Shown here: piece by piece, positions 36,694-46,312 of the stretch | Position numbering within the stretch: position 1 is the stretch's first letter | Layout: each line of letters begins with the position of its first letter | Source: Glaciimonas sp. PCH181 | GTDB lineage: Bacteria > Pseudomonadota > Gammaproteobacteria > Burkholderiales > Burkholderiaceae_D | DNA: 64,000 nt | Direction: 5' to 3' | NCBI RefSeq assembly: GCF_003056055.1 | Contig: NZ_PYFP01000002.1 | Location: 434,001-498,000 of the forward strand | Made by a program: the position numbers and the translations under genes | Notes under the pieces: model-generated | What the model was told of the DNA's origin: nothing | What the model saw: only the letters and a program-made list of their open reading frames with translations | Databases searched by the model: none

Positions 36694-37755
36694 CTATGCG
36701 CTTGCGATTTCGAGTGCTCGGCGCCGGGCAGCGGTTCGAGCAGCATGATTCGATTGCACTAGATTAGCCACCACTGCTACGCCAGACTCGACAGCGACTG
36801 ACGCAGCAATTACTTCGGCTTGCGGCGTTAAGTCGACCGCACTAGCCACAACCTCTATCACATCAACTACAGCTCGCGCACCAGTAACCCCTGATTTGAT
36901 GGCCTTGGTCATCTTCGCCACCACATCATCGAAAGAGCAGATGCCGTCAACCATGCCTGCAGCAAGAGCGTCGGTAGCAAGAAGGCAGCGGCCTTGGCCC
37001 ATGCCATCGCGTACCGATCCAATCGGAGCGCCACGGCCTTTGGCGACGGCACCAGTGAACGATGCATAGTAGGCATCGACCTGGCTTTGCAGAAAAGCCT
37101 GTGCTTCTTCGTCTAACGGCCCCATTGAGTTACCCTCGACCTTGTACTTGCCGGCCGATATGAAATTGCACTTGTAGCCCTCTATTTCCATGGCCGCCGA
37201 TTCATCGACGTGTTGCATGTAGACGCCAATCGAGCCAGCTTGGCCGCCCGGGGTCATGAAAAGCTGCGCGCACTGCGATCCAGTCCAGTAAGCCCCTGAT
37301 GCGCAAAGGCTGTTCACATAACCGTAGATTGGCTTTTGTCCACGTGCATTGAAAATCTCCGTCGCGAGCTCGCCAGCACCGAACACTGACCCGCCTGGGC
37401 TGTCAATGTCAATAATGACGCCGTCGATGGTATCGTCGGCCAGTGCGGAGCGTAACGCCGAGGTAAAGGCCTGCGTAGACGTGCCGCCGGCGCCGGAAAT
37501 ATCATCAACCATTGAGGCGCGTTGTGACATAACGCCATATAGGGGCAGTACGGCAATACCGCCTCCGACACTCCCCACTGATTTTGCGCGCGCGGCTCGC
37601 GCCGCCTGCGCAGCCTCAATGTTGACCATGACTTCCGGCGTGACCTGCTCGCCGGCGGACCAGCGGCGCAATACCGCAGAAAACGTGGCAAGGTGTTCTG
37701 GTGCCATCGCCCATGGTTGGGACGCGAAGGCGGCCAAGAGTAGTTGACGTTTCAT
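36694..37755 (-). CDS. S49 family prohead protease (SppA-like)
   Basis: The 353-residue protein is an S49 serine peptidase with a Ser/Lys dyad: Ser153 in CASGAYW and Lys203 in SAGKYKVEGN, with DIDSPGGSVFGA supplying the oxyanion region and GSIGVYMQHVD after it. Phage members process the capsid delta domain. The C-terminal 60 residues are Ala/Val-rich, and a separate scaffold function for them is possible. It lies between portal and capsid, the normal place for HK97-type maturation proteases. Confidence 0.92.
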   Translation of the reverse strand: MKRQLLLAAFASQPWAMAPEHLATFSAVLRRWSAGEQVTPEVMVNIEAAQAARAARAKSVGSVGGGIAVLPLYGVMSQRASMVDDISGAGGTSTQAFTSALRSALADDTIDGVIIDIDSPGGSVFGAGELATEIFNARGQKPIYGYVNSLCASGAYWTGSQCAQLFMTPGGQAGSIGVYMQHVDESAAMEIEGYKCNFISAGKYKVEGNSMGPLDEEAQAFLQSQVDAYYASFTGAVAKGRGAPIGSVRDGMGQGRCLLATDALAAGMVDGICSFDDVVAKMTKAIKSGVTGARAVVDVIEVVASAVDLTPQAEVIAASVAVESGVAVVANLVQSNHAARTAARRRALEIASA

Positions 37756-37757
37756 AG

Positions 37758-39314
37758 TTATCCTTGAATTGCAAGTCGTTCTAATTTGCAGCAGGCGATT
37801 TCCCCGAAGCGATCCAATTCCATATTGTCCGCTTGCTGGGCAAGCTCGATCTGCTCGACGCAGTAAGCCTGCGCGGTCTCTGCACTGATTCCGATAGCGC
37901 CCGCGATGAACGGAGCGAGCTTTGAGTAAGCATCGATTAGTGATTCCCGGGAGCCCTTAAGTGCACGGGAGACCATTTCCACCTCTTTACGCGCCACGCG
38001 TTCAGCGGCGGCCGACGCTAGCGCAACTAGGCGAGCGTCTGATTTTCCTGGTGCGGGTGGCGCATCGGCTGGCGAATCATTTGGATTCGCATTAGCCGGG
38101 AGCGCCTCTCCACTTTCCACCTCATCATCCTCCTCATCTGCGGCGCCATCTGCGATCATGTTCAGTGGGCGCAATGGCTCATCGAGTCCTGGTAATGGAT
38201 TGTACGATTCAGCAATTCTGGCTTCGTTACGGGTCAGCCAGCCACCCATAATGCCTTTGTTGTAATACAGTGATCGAGCTGCAGAATCGCCGCGCAACAG
38301 GGAAATGATCGGAAACTCAACCTGAAGGGTATCGTCATCCGGATCTAGAAAGTTGAACCGTATCGCCTCCTCCCAACATACGACCCATGGCATTAAGTCG
38401 TCATTCACCGAATCGATTGACTGTTGCTCGATATTCGAGAACGTCGCCTTTTCTAGGTCGCCAATCTTGTGTGGGCGCACGCCAAATAGGCGCGCAATGT
38501 CCGACACACTGTATTTCCGCGACTCAATGAACTGAGCGTCACCATTGCTAATGGCGACACCAGAATGGTATTTCAGCCCATATTCAAGGACTGCCAACTT
38601 ACCTTTATTCTTCCCGCCCTGCTGCTCCTGCCAAGATTCTCGCCACAGACGTCGCGCTTCGTTATCCTTGAAGTTGCTCGGATGCTCAATCCATCCACCA
38701 GAGGGCGCTGCATCATTCTCAAAAAATCGGGTGCCATAGTTCTGCGCGGCGATCGCACCCGCAATTGCACTACGCGCTAACTGAATCGGGCTGTAGCCCA
38801 TGATGCCATCACCAGACAGGCCCTTCAGATGGAACATGTCTATGCGATTGACTACCGTCGTCGTCCCGTCTGCATTCTTGATCCGGTAGCGCCAATTAGT
38901 ATCCGTTAGCAACTCAATCGCAACGCGGTCCGGATGAATCGGAATCAGGTCGGTAACCTCCCCTTTTCCATTGGAAAAAATGCGCGCAAAGGCATTTCCT
39001 CGTAATGACAGGTGACCCTGCATCATCGACCGAAATTCTGCCGGGTTCTGGAAGTCGTTTGGGCGACGTGCGAATATGCGATACAGCCAATGCTTCTTGA
39101 TTTTTGTCTTCGTGCCATCTGCACTCTCTTCATACAGGAGGAATGGCAGTGTCGACACTGAGTTCGACAGCACGCGTACACACGCATAGACGGCCGTCAA
39201 CTGCAAGGACGCGTCAGCAGTAACAGCCGACCCATTGAACGGCACCGGGTTAAACCAAAAGCCTCCCCACGGCGAACGGTCACCGCTGTCGGCCCGTATC
39301 TTGGTCAGAAACAT
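37758..39314 (-). CDS. HK97-family portal protein
   Basis: The 518-residue protein forms the dodecameric DNA gate at one capsid vertex. Recognisable portal segments are TAVYACVRVLSNSVSTLPFLLYE near residue 42, LRGNAFARIFSNGKGEVTDLIPIHPDRV, MFHLKGLSGDGIMGYSPIQLARSAI, GGWLTRNEARIAESYNPLPGLDEP. The C-terminal 130 residues are an acidic linker and a charged helical tail. The stop lies two bases before the protease ATG. Length is slightly longer than the roughly 400 residues of the core portal fold, accounted for by the tail. Confidence 0.95.
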   Translation of the reverse strand: MFLTKIRADSGDRSPWGGFWFNPVPFNGSAVTADASLQLTAVYACVRVLSNSVSTLPFLLYEESADGTKTKIKKHWLYRIFARRPNDFQNPAEFRSMMQGHLSLRGNAFARIFSNGKGEVTDLIPIHPDRVAIELLTDTNWRYRIKNADGTTTVVNRIDMFHLKGLSGDGIMGYSPIQLARSAIAGAIAAQNYGTRFFENDAAPSGGWIEHPSNFKDNEARRLWRESWQEQQGGKNKGKLAVLEYGLKYHSGVAISNGDAQFIESRKYSVSDIARLFGVRPHKIGDLEKATFSNIEQQSIDSVNDDLMPWVVCWEEAIRFNFLDPDDDTLQVEFPIISLLRGDSAARSLYYNKGIMGGWLTRNEARIAESYNPLPGLDEPLRPLNMIADGAADEEDDEVESGEALPANANPNDSPADAPPAPGKSDARLVALASAAAERVARKEVEMVSRALKGSRESLIDAYSKLAPFIAGAIGISAETAQAYCVEQIELAQQADNMELDRFGEIACCKLERLAIQG

Positions 39315-39470
39315 TTAACCCTTCCGTGACAGGTTAGCAGCGGCCAGCGTTAGGCCGATAACCAGCGTTCCGACCACGACCAATGCGGCTGCCGCACTCC
39401 AGATTGCGATACCAGAGCCAATCATAGCCAGCCCCGCGAGCATAGAGGTGTTGTAAACAATCATATTCAT
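39315..39470 (-). CDS. small two-helix membrane protein between terminase and portal
   Basis: The 51-residue protein MNMIVYNTSMLAGLAMIGSG... consists almost wholly of two hydrophobic segments (about residues 8-25 and 27-45). It fits exactly between the terminase stop and the portal ATG, and its stop is adjacent to the portal start. Short membrane proteins at this place are frequent in HK97-like phages but have no assigned role. The ATG at 39470 avoids overlap with terminase; an upstream ATG at 39497 is in frame. Confidence 0.62.
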   Translation of the reverse strand: MNMIVYNTSMLAGLAMIGSGIAIWSAAAALVVVGTLVIGLTLAAANLSRKG

Positions 39471-39471
39471 T

Positions 39472-41193
39472 TCACACCACCATAAGTTCGTAATCATCCG
39501 GCATTGACCTAGCGTCGCTTTGCATAGCGCGGCCTATTGCCATTATGAGCGCGATCGCGCCATCAATTTTGTTATCGTCACCTTGTTTTATGGGGCGAAC
39601 AACATCATCATTTCCAGGTAAAAATTTACCAATAACGTTCGATATGCACCAAGTCATGATCGGATTGCCGTCGTGGTGAAACCGACCTGATGCGATTGCC
39701 GATTCGAGCTCCTTCATTGGGTCGGACATGTTTGTATAGTTCTGCGTGATAACCACTGGCGTCAATCCCTCGTCGTCGAGCTGGTGGGAAAGTCCTGTGG
39801 CACCGTGCGGATCAATCGGACATGTATCCACTGGGGAAACCTTATTTACCTCGACCGCCTCCGCCAAAATCTCACGATAATCAACCTCTGCGCCCGCAGT
39901 CTCGTATAGCAAATCACTATTTACCCACGCCTGAAACCGTTCTGCCATACGCTTGTTATCGGTGTTTTTCACCGTCTCTTCCGGCACCCAAAATCGGGGT
40001 GTCACGCTATAGTAGTGTCGCTTACCATCAATATCACGAGTGAACAGCTTGGCCATGCTATTCATATCCAGTTTCCGAGCTAAATCGAAGCCCAATACAC
40101 ATGACTGCCCCTCGAACTGCTCCGATGTAAGCGTTTTGTCTTCGCAGTCGCGCCACTTCGGCATGTTGTAAAATCCTGTCTTGACCGATGTCCAGACATT
40201 CAGATGCTTGGTTTTGAACGTATTCGTAAAACGCGCGGTCCGAATCGCCTTTTGCTGCTGGCTTTCCAGATAGGCCCGAAACACCGACACCCCCATATTG
40301 GGGTTCGCTTTCGCCAACACTTCAGGCTTAGTCCAATCATCCCCCTCGTCGATCGTGAAAATCCAACCGAACAGCTCATCATCCGGCACCGTACCATCGA
40401 GCATTTCAATAACCTGGCGTCGCTTGTCGTAGCAAGGCCCTTCAATGTTAGCTCCGGCTGTCGTGATGATCAGGACCAGCGGTTGGCGACGCGCACCCAT
40501 CCCGGTCAACATGGTTTCGTATAGCGCAGCTGAGTTGTGCTCGTGATATTCGTCGATGATCGCGCATGATGGCGATGCGCCATCGCCTGGGTTGCCGATC
40601 AAGGGCTCAAAGCGGCTACCATCCTCGGGCAAATTCATATTTGACGCATTGACCTCAATGCCAGCGGCCTCGATCAGCATTGGCGTTCGCTTGACCATTA
40701 GTCGCGCCGGTCGGAATACCTCCCAAGCTTGCTTTTCACTGGTCGCACCGGAATACACCTCTGCGCCAAACTCATTGTCCGCGATGAACATACTAATTGC
40801 CACACCAGCACCGATGACCGACTTCCCATTCTTCCGACAGACCTCCCAGTAACTTTCTCGGAAGCGCCGAAAATTTGTTTTCTTGTTCTTCCAACCAAAG
40901 GTGCAGGCGAGGCCGAACTTTTGCCACGGCTCTAGCGTTACCAACTGGCGCTTGAAGCCCCATTCGCCCTTTGTGTGTGGCAGCATTTCTATTAGCTGCA
41001 GCTTCTTTTCGGCCTCTGCTGCATCAAATTTATATTGATATGTGCGCTTACGGCTGACCGCTAAGTCATCCAAGTGGCGCTGACACGCTAACCTAACCCA
41101 TCGACATGCAGGTAGGCGTCCAGCGACAATGTCACGCGCGTATTTGTTAGCCTGATCAACTCGGGGATATTTCTTTACCGCTTTACTAACCAT
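39472..41193 (-). CDS. terminase large subunit (TerL)
   Basis: The 573-residue packaging motor has an N-terminal ATPase with the P-loop variant CRKNGKS at residues 119-125 and Walker [10 protein letters not shown] with Asp214-Glu215, followed by the coupling motif ITTAG. The C-terminal RNase H-like nuclease has the first acidic residue in [14 protein letters not shown] and a further one in CPIDPHGA. It belongs to the HK97-type TerL family. It overlaps the small-subunit gene by 8 bases. Together with an HNH protein nearby it suggests cohesive-end (cos) packaging. Confidence 0.95.
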   Translation of the reverse strand: MVSKAVKKYPRVDQANKYARDIVAGRLPACRWVRLACQRHLDDLAVSRKRTYQYKFDAAEAEKKLQLIEMLPHTKGEWGFKRQLVTLEPWQKFGLACTFGWKNKKTNFRRFRESYWEVCRKNGKSVIGAGVAISMFIADNEFGAEVYSGATSEKQAWEVFRPARLMVKRTPMLIEAAGIEVNASNMNLPEDGSRFEPLIGNPGDGASPSCAIIDEYHEHNSAALYETMLTGMGARRQPLVLIITTAGANIEGPCYDKRRQVIEMLDGTVPDDELFGWIFTIDEGDDWTKPEVLAKANPNMGVSVFRAYLESQQQKAIRTARFTNTFKTKHLNVWTSVKTGFYNMPKWRDCEDKTLTSEQFEGQSCVLGFDLARKLDMNSMAKLFTRDIDGKRHYYSVTPRFWVPEETVKNTDNKRMAERFQAWVNSDLLYETAGAEVDYREILAEAVEVNKVSPVDTCPIDPHGATGLSHQLDDEGLTPVVITQNYTNMSDPMKELESAIASGRFHHDGNPIMTWCISNVIGKFLPGNDDVVRPIKQGDDNKIDGAIALIMAIGRAMQSDARSMPDDYELMVV

Positions 41194-41665
41194 TGATCAA
41201 CTTACCGAAAGGGTTGTCGGCCTTCTTTTTGCCACCACCAATCAAACGCTGTCGACTTGTCGGATCCAGTCCGAGCAAGCCGCCGAATGTTGCCATCTGC
41301 CTTGATGCCTCGTTTTGCGCAGTCAGCGCAGGATTTTTAATTGGCCCGCCGGTCGCGCCCTCTACCACCACGCCGTTATTGGCAACATCGATGACCGATA
41401 GCCGCCATGTGTTGTATGCCATGCAAAAAATCTCAACGTTATGCAGATCAGTTGTTTGCAATACTTTTTGCTGGCACAGCAACGGGACAATACGCAGCCA
41501 CATGTCGCGACCGCACCCTAAAATCCATTCAGGTGGATCAATATCGGCGACCTCACCAAAATCGGGTTCACGAGCATTTAAAGCGCGCTTGCCCGGATTC
41601 CCGGCGGCAATTTTGCGCTGTGTTGGCTTTGCCTTCCGTCCGGACCGCCCTGCAACCCCAGGCAT
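41186..41665 (-). CDS. terminase small subunit (P27 family)
   Basis: The 159-residue protein starts with a basic [25 protein letters not shown] segment typical of P27-type small terminases and contains [33 protein letters not shown] and the closing [13 protein letters not shown]. It recognises the packaging start site and loads TerL. The gene ends inside the terL start. The 300-base non-coding gap upstream of it is the natural place for the packaging site. Confidence 0.93.
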   Translation of the reverse strand: MPGVAGRSGRKAKPTQRKIAAGNPGKRALNAREPDFGEVADIDPPEWILGCGRDMWLRIVPLLCQQKVLQTTDLHNVEIFCMAYNTWRLSVIDVANNGVVVEGATGGPIKNPALTAQNEASRQMATFGGLLGLDPTSRQRLIGGGKKKADNPFGKLING

Positions 41666-41969
41666 TACCGCCCGCCGTGGCGAGCGCTGTACTCCCTGGC
41701 GACGCTAAGCAGCCTATTCGATAGTTGCGTAAAAGACATTGTTATTTGCGCCGTTTTAAATTGATATTACGCGGGTGTAAAAAAAAGCTTGAACGGTCGG
41801 TCTTTAAAATGAAAACAACCATGGATTTGATGGGCCCTACCCCTTTAAATGAGGCCGCTACCGCTGTTGATAAGCCGTCAAATCAACCGTTGCAGCAACG
41901 GCATGGCACAACGCGCAGCGAGACAAACAACGTCTCTCAGCACGTTTAAATCAATCCTGTGGCATTCAA
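41666..41969. other. non-coding gap between HNH protein and terminase, possible packaging site
   Basis: I find no convincing gene here. It contains an AT-rich stretch with A8 at 41779-41786 and a perfect interrupted palindrome CCGTTGC-A-GCAACGG at 41887-41901. In cos phages the terminase binding and cutting sites lie beside terS, so this gap may contain cos; the exact nick sites cannot be read. An open 46-codon frame on the plus strand (from 41811) lacks support. Confidence 0.45.
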
Positions 41970-42401
41970 TTATTTATCCCGCTGAGCCATGGGCGCGCGC
42001 CCGAACCCACCATCTTCCAATACGGTTTTAGCATCATGATGTGGCTTGCATAGCGACTGCCAATTCTCGACGCTATCCCAGAACAGCGCTCGGGCTTTGG
42101 CGATAGCTTCGATGTTGCCACTATCTAATGCGTCCTTGAGTTTATGAGGAATGATGTGATCGACCACAGTAGCGGCAACCACATTACCGACGCCTTGGCA
42201 GCGCACACACAATGAATGCTTGCGCAAGTAGAAGCTGCGCGCCTTCGACCATGCGCTTGTGTATCCACGCTCATGGGCCGTGCCACGCTGCACCGCATCC
42301 TCCTGCTGCCTATCCCTCTTATGCTTGATGCAGAAGCCAGGTGAATCAACCAATGCACCGCAGCTCGCTTGCCTGCAGATACTCTTTGCACGCTTAGGCA
42401 T
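41970..42401 (-). CDS. HNH endonuclease of the packaging module
   Basis: The 143-residue protein has two CxxC-type zinc pairs (CRQASCG, CVRCQG) and the HNH core VVDHIIPHK followed by WQSLCKPHHDAKT. HNH proteins encoded beside terS and terL are an established part of HK97-like cos packaging, where they assist TerL in cutting DNA. Start MPKRAKSICR at 42401 directly follows the stop of the upstream gene; the open frame continues upstream within that gene. No sign of degeneration. Confidence 0.9.
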   Translation of the reverse strand: MPKRAKSICRQASCGALVDSPGFCIKHKRDRQQEDAVQRGTAHERGYTSAWSKARSFYLRKHSLCVRCQGVGNVVAATVVDHIIPHKLKDALDSGNIEAIAKARALFWDSVENWQSLCKPHHDAKTVLEDGGFGRAPMAQRDK

Positions 42402-42403
42402 GA

Positions 42404-42712
42404 CTATGGAACCACCAGCAGGGTGCCTTGATTCGGCTCTGGCAAAATGATCGTCTGACCAGTCGATGTTACGGCAGTGCAGATGGGTGAATAACGTACC
42501 CAACCAATCCCCCCTGTGAGCCTCTGACTAACTATCGATCCGCTGATACTAGCCACTCCTTGAATCATCGCACCAGGGGATGGATCCGCGCCTACCCTGA
42601 CGTTATTCGTCCACGTAGCGCTCGTGATCGTCTCGCCGATACCAAGCAATGCAGCGTAATCGACACTAAATATTTCCGTCTCGCCTACGCGCTTTGGCGT
42701 GAAATCACTCAT
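42404..42712 (-). CDS. small phage structural protein, fibre-adaptor-like
   Basis: The 102-residue protein begins MSDFTPKRVGETEIFSVDYAALLGIG and has a beta-rich Ig-like look (ETITSATWTNNVRVGADPS, GGIGWVRYSPICTAVTSTGQTIILPEP). Small proteins of this pattern occur with fibre genes in Burkholderiales phages and are sometimes named fibre-tail adaptors; that name is recalled, not tested. It overlaps the Ala/Gly/Ser-rich gene upstream by four bases. Confidence 0.7.
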   Translation of the reverse strand: MSDFTPKRVGETEIFSVDYAALLGIGETITSATWTNNVRVGADPSPGAMIQGVASISGSIVSQRLTGGIGWVRYSPICTAVTSTGQTIILPEPNQGTLLVVP

Positions 42713-43455
42713 ATCACTCTTATCCTGGATTCGCCCACTAAACTGCGACGCCTAGCACCAACCATCAGTCTGATTCGTGCTTGGCCGATGTATGTATGTA
42801 ATGGGTTTGAGCGCAGTGGAGATGCCCCGATTGCGATGCCAGTACCAGATGCAGATGCAATGCCGGCGGCAATCGAAATGCTCACACCTGTAGCAACACT
42901 TGATCCTGCTGCAATTCCAATAGCGCTCGTTTTTGCAATGGCGGTCGCAGTGGACGTTCCTGCTGACGACCCAACCGATTCTGCCCTACTGCCTCCTGCC
43001 GCGATCGCGGAACTAATTCCAGATGAACTAGCAATAGCTTCTACTAGCACGGCACCGACGCCAACCACTACGCCAAACCCACCGGCGGATCCTCCAGCGA
43101 CCACCCTCGATGTGCCTATTGCACCGACCACTCCCGCTCCAGCGCTATTAGCGGCAGCCGCAACAGCGGATGCGCCCACAGCAGCAGCGCCGCTGGTGCC
43201 GACTGCGCTTGCTGTTAATGCTATGGCGCTAATTCCTACTGCAGTCGGAGTGCCAGTACCGTTTGCGCTACCTCGGGATGCCGCAGCGCTACCACCGGCT
43301 GCGCTTGCTACTCCAGCGCCGCTAGCGGTCGCTACCGCAGCAGATGAAGTGGCAAGCGTTTCCTCAATAAATGTCCCACCAGCCGATGATTGATTACTAT
43401 CGACCTCGTTGACGTAGAGTGGGCCAATCGAACTGTAGAGCGCCGCCTGACTCAT
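42709..43455 (-). CDS. Ala/Gly/Ser-rich repeat protein of the fibre cluster
   Basis: The 248-residue protein has a short ordinary N-terminus (residues 1-28), then about 180 residues of degenerate SAxGxSxAxAxGxG-like repeats, then a basic C-terminus (RSNPLHTYIGQARIRLMVGARRRSLVGESRIRVI). Such composition suits an elongated fibrous or beta-helical structure. The opposite strand is open over nearly the whole length, which is a by-product of the GC-rich repeat. Neighbours are beta-helical and adaptor-like structural genes. Confidence 0.75.
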   Translation of the reverse strand: MSQAALYSSIGPLYVNEVDSNQSSAGGTFIEETLATSSAAVATASGAGVASAAGGSAAASRGSANGTGTPTAVGISAIALTASAVGTSGAAAVGASAVAAAANSAGAGVVGAIGTSRVVAGGSAGGFGVVVGVGAVLVEAIASSSGISSAIAAGGSRAESVGSSAGTSTATAIAKTSAIGIAAGSSVATGVSISIAAGIASASGTGIAIGASPLRSNPLHTYIGQARIRLMVGARRRSLVGESRIRVI

Positions 43456-43457
43456 GA

Positions 43458-45218
43458 TTAGCTCAGCGTAACTTTAGGGCAGAGATAGTACGCGGTTGAC
43501 GCTTTAGCTGCTTTTGGGTACGCATAAATATATCCAACTTGCGCGGGCTGCGGGCTTGTTAGGGCGACCGTCATCTGAAAGCGCATTGCTGCGCGGAACA
43601 CTGCCGTACCGTCTGTCACGGAACCACCGTCCACTGCGGAGGTGTAACCAGCTGGTTCAGATGCGGCCGATGTGCCGGCAGTCGTGCAGAAGAAGATGCG
43701 CCCCGGATTTGATGCGAGTTTGCGCACCATGCCAACCGTATAAGCTGTCGAGTTCGCACGAGCAGTAACAAGGCTATCCCATGCTTGTGTGCTAGCACTC
43801 CAAGCCGTGCCTGTTGCCAAGAGGTCAGACTTTGTCCCAGACTGGAATGATCCTTGCGGACTCGCTGCCGAACCCATGTACTCAACATCAAACCATACGT
43901 CGTCGTTATTCGGTAGCGCGGCCGCATTCAGCAGCCCTTGCACAGTTACGTTAACATTAGCGCCTGTAACGAGATTCTTGATAACGATCGGGAACGTTTC
44001 GAATGGTAGAACCCACTGTGAATTTACACTTGATGTTAAGTTCCAACTTAATCCAGTTACGCCATCATTTGCACCGCCAGTACGGATAATGGTTGTCTCG
44101 GCAAGCTGGGTACCTTCGAATCGGTATTTTTCATTCCGGTAATTTGTCCCGGAGCTATCCGAGCGCATCACCTGAATCTCTGCGCCACCAGGAGATGACT
44201 GGGTAGCAGCCATATTAACTGCACTTCCCAACTTACAGTCTTTAAATTGAAAAATCGCCGGTGCCGTACATGCGGCTACCAATGTTTTACCGCTGCCAAG
44301 TGCGGAAAGATCAACCCCTTCAAACGTAATAAGATCAGGGGAAATGGATTTAAACAATGTAGTGGGGAATACACTCCCAGCAATAGCATTAGGTGTATTC
44401 TGCCAAACTAGACGGCATTGTTGAATTTGGACAGTATCTGTAATTGAACCAAGCATAAGCGCTGTGTTTTTCAGTTTTATCCACGTCATTCCCCCAGTCC
44501 CGCTGGTGCCGAAATTTATCGCGGCCGCAGCCCCATTTGTCCCCATCTTTGCAAGAAGGACGCTCTCTAAAACAACTCCGATGGATGAACTATTACCAAG
44601 CAGAATGCCAGCCGATACCGCACCCGTTCCGCAATAGAAGCTAATCCCATTAAGATAGTAATATCCCCCGCCAAGCGTAATCGGTGAACTCCCAGTTGTC
44701 GTAACTGTTGCAGTTGTTCGCAAATCCGCAGAAACTGGGGGGAGGCTTCCTGTCGCGCTAACACAGAGTATTTTTGATAGGTTATTGGTCACGCCGGGAG
44801 GAGACCCTGTCCATGCCGATGGTTGCGTTTCTGCATGATTGGCACCAACATAAAGCGCATCACCTGCCGCCATCCAAGTACTTGCTATGGCATTAACTAG
44901 CCGCGCATGCGGTGCTTTCCAATTACCAGCAACCTGATCTGCCTCCTGTCCAGTGCACTCTGTCCATGTCGGGCCAGCAGTTTCTGCCGTTACGCCATTT
45001 TTGGTGATGGACCAAGTCGGTTCGGCAGCAAGAGATGTCCCTGCGGATGTGCAGCGGAATACGCGCTCAGAGTTTAGCGCCGGTGTGGTGCGTTGGCGCA
45101 CATAGTCGCCCCGCCCACCATTCGACGAGGCAGAATAAGCAGTTGCGGCAGTCCACATCGGCACCGCGAAGTAGCCTGTCGTGGACCCATCTCCATAATT
45201 GCAGTAAATATTTGCCAC
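43458..45218 (-). CDS. beta-helix-like phage structural/receptor-binding protein
   Basis: The 586-residue protein starts at a GTG that shares its G with the upstream TAG. It has two similar modules near its ends (TAYSASSNGGRGDYVRQR.. and STAYTVGMVRKLASNPGRIFFCTTAGTSAASEPAGY), each reading like a carbohydrate-binding-type repeat, and a central right-handed beta-helix-like region (LGGGYYYLNGISFYCGTG, GVVLESVLLAKMG). These features suggest a trimeric spike or fibre that touches the host surface. No catalytic motif is evident. Confidence 0.75.
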   Translation of the reverse strand: MANIYCNYGDGSTTGYFAVPMWTAATAYSASSNGGRGDYVRQRTTPALNSERVFRCTSAGTSLAAEPTWSITKNGVTAETAGPTWTECTGQEADQVAGNWKAPHARLVNAIASTWMAAGDALYVGANHAETQPSAWTGSPPGVTNNLSKILCVSATGSLPPVSADLRTTATVTTTGSSPITLGGGYYYLNGISFYCGTGAVSAGILLGNSSSIGVVLESVLLAKMGTNGAAAAINFGTSGTGGMTWIKLKNTALMLGSITDTVQIQQCRLVWQNTPNAIAGSVFPTTLFKSISPDLITFEGVDLSALGSGKTLVAACTAPAIFQFKDCKLGSAVNMAATQSSPGGAEIQVMRSDSSGTNYRNEKYRFEGTQLAETTIIRTGGANDGVTGLSWNLTSSVNSQWVLPFETFPIVIKNLVTGANVNVTVQGLLNAAALPNNDDVWFDVEYMGSAASPQGSFQSGTKSDLLATGTAWSASTQAWDSLVTARANSTAYTVGMVRKLASNPGRIFFCTTAGTSAASEPAGYTSAVDGGSVTDGTAVFRAAMRFQMTVALTSPQPAQVGYIYAYPKAAKASTAYYLCPKVTLS

Positions 45219-45667
45219 TATGCCGCCCCGATGACTGCTACACGATCAGGGGTCAATAGGCCTTTTGCAGACAGATAACTCAGTCCGTTTTGCACATCAG
45301 AATTGAGTGGATAAACGACATCAGCATGGCTCAATAGCACCATGAAGTCCTCGATGATGGGGTCACTCTTAGTTGCCGCCCGGATCCCAATCCGCTCTTG
45401 CGGCGTCATTCGACTAAGAAAGCCATACACGCTCAGCGGTAGAGTCGTGCCGAATACAATGGACTGTGCCACCGCCAACGATGCCAACTGCACGTTGAGT
45501 AGGGTGGCCCGTTCAGTCAGCACTAGATTGATATCAGTTGAATTATCGGCTAGGTAGGAGTAGTCGTACACACTACCGTCATCAGCCGTGTGGTGCTCGG
45601 TTATGTACTGACGACCATCAGCCTGTGCATTGCCTGCCTCGTAGGTAGATGAGACGATGGTAGTCAC
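45218..45667 (-). CDS. phage protein of unknown function
   Basis: The 149-residue protein begins MTTIVSSTYEAGNAQADGRQYITEHHTADDG and ends VQNGLSYLSAKGLLTPDRVAVIGAA. The middle is helical (LLNVQLASLAVAQSI). I recognise no domain. It is coupled to the spike gene and lies in the fibre-like cluster ahead of terminase, so a structural or chaperone role for the spike is plausible. Confidence 0.75.
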   Translation of the reverse strand: MTTIVSSTYEAGNAQADGRQYITEHHTADDGSVYDYSYLADNSTDINLVLTERATLLNVQLASLAVAQSIVFGTTLPLSVYGFLSRMTPQERIGIRAATKSDPIIEDFMVLLSHADVVYPLNSDVQNGLSYLSAKGLLTPDRVAVIGAA

Positions 45668-45672
45668 AGCTA

Positions 45673-46110
45673 TTAATCCTCGGTGATCGTCGATGCTGTG
45701 GTCAAAACTGGTGTAATCCCATTACCGGTTACGATATTCGGCGAGATTGCGCCGCTATACAACAGCTTTCCTGCGCCCGATGCGGCTGTGCCGATCCCGA
45801 AAAACGTCGCGGTACCAGTGCCGCCCGTACCAGCCGGAAAACTAATATTTGCAGCAGGGCTGATCGTACCGCTCGCGCCAGCACCCAATGTCCACCCGCC
45901 AGATGTGCGTGCCACTGCCACTCGGGCATAACTGGTATAAGCGACTTCGCTGGTCGCCTGCGTACCTGATTCGCCAGGGTCGGCGGTGTGCAGGCTCACG
46001 TACAGATTGGTCAGCGGAGCACCCGCAGCGTTGTCGGCCATATTGGCAATGGCAGTGGCATTGAAAATCAATCCCAGTAAATCTTTTTCAAATACGTCGG
46101 ATTTCGACAT
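45673..46110 (-). CDS. phage tail/fibre-cluster protein
   Basis: The 145-residue protein begins MSKSDVFEKDLLGLIFNATAIANMADNA and contains NLYVSLHTADPGESGTQATSEVAYTSYARVAVART, a recurrent pattern in phage proteins placed next to fibre genes, then a Gly/Thr-rich beta part. The start at 46110 follows GAGGT; a longer frame begins inside a terminator hairpin. Function is unknown; a virion role is likely from context. Confidence 0.78.
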   Translation of the reverse strand: MSKSDVFEKDLLGLIFNATAIANMADNAAGAPLTNLYVSLHTADPGESGTQATSEVAYTSYARVAVARTSGGWTLGAGASGTISPAANISFPAGTGGTGTATFFGIGTAASGAGKLLYSGAISPNIVTGNGITPVLTTASTITED

Positions 46111-46124
46111 TGCAGACCTCGAAT

Positions 46125-46147
46125 AAAAAAACCCGCACAGGGCGGGT
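46125..46147 (-). terminator. intercistronic terminator-like hairpin
   Basis: CCCGC/GCGGG with a five-base loop followed by seven T residues on the minus strand, 15 bases before the ATG at 46110. Confidence 0.9.
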
Positions 46148-46312
46148 AAGTTCCATCCTTGCGGGATAGAAGGAGACTCTTGAATTTGTGCGGCCATTTA
46201 GTGCGCTGGCCGTTTGCGATACTTGATATCGGTATTAACTCCCCACATCCTCAACTACGAACTAATCCTCTGCAATGCTGAGTTTCAATGGGCCACTTAT
46301 GCCGCATGCGGC

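Noticed and set aside
41725..41949. 74-codon plus-strand frame (46 codons from the inner ATG at 41811) between terS and HNH
   Set aside because: No ribosome site, no recognisable protein features, and opposed to the late operon.
42560..43393. 277-codon plus-strand frame rich in Ala, Pro and Thr
   Set aside because: It is the antisense of the Ala/Gly/Ser repeat gene and is open because of GC-rich codon patterns; it lacks a ribosome site.
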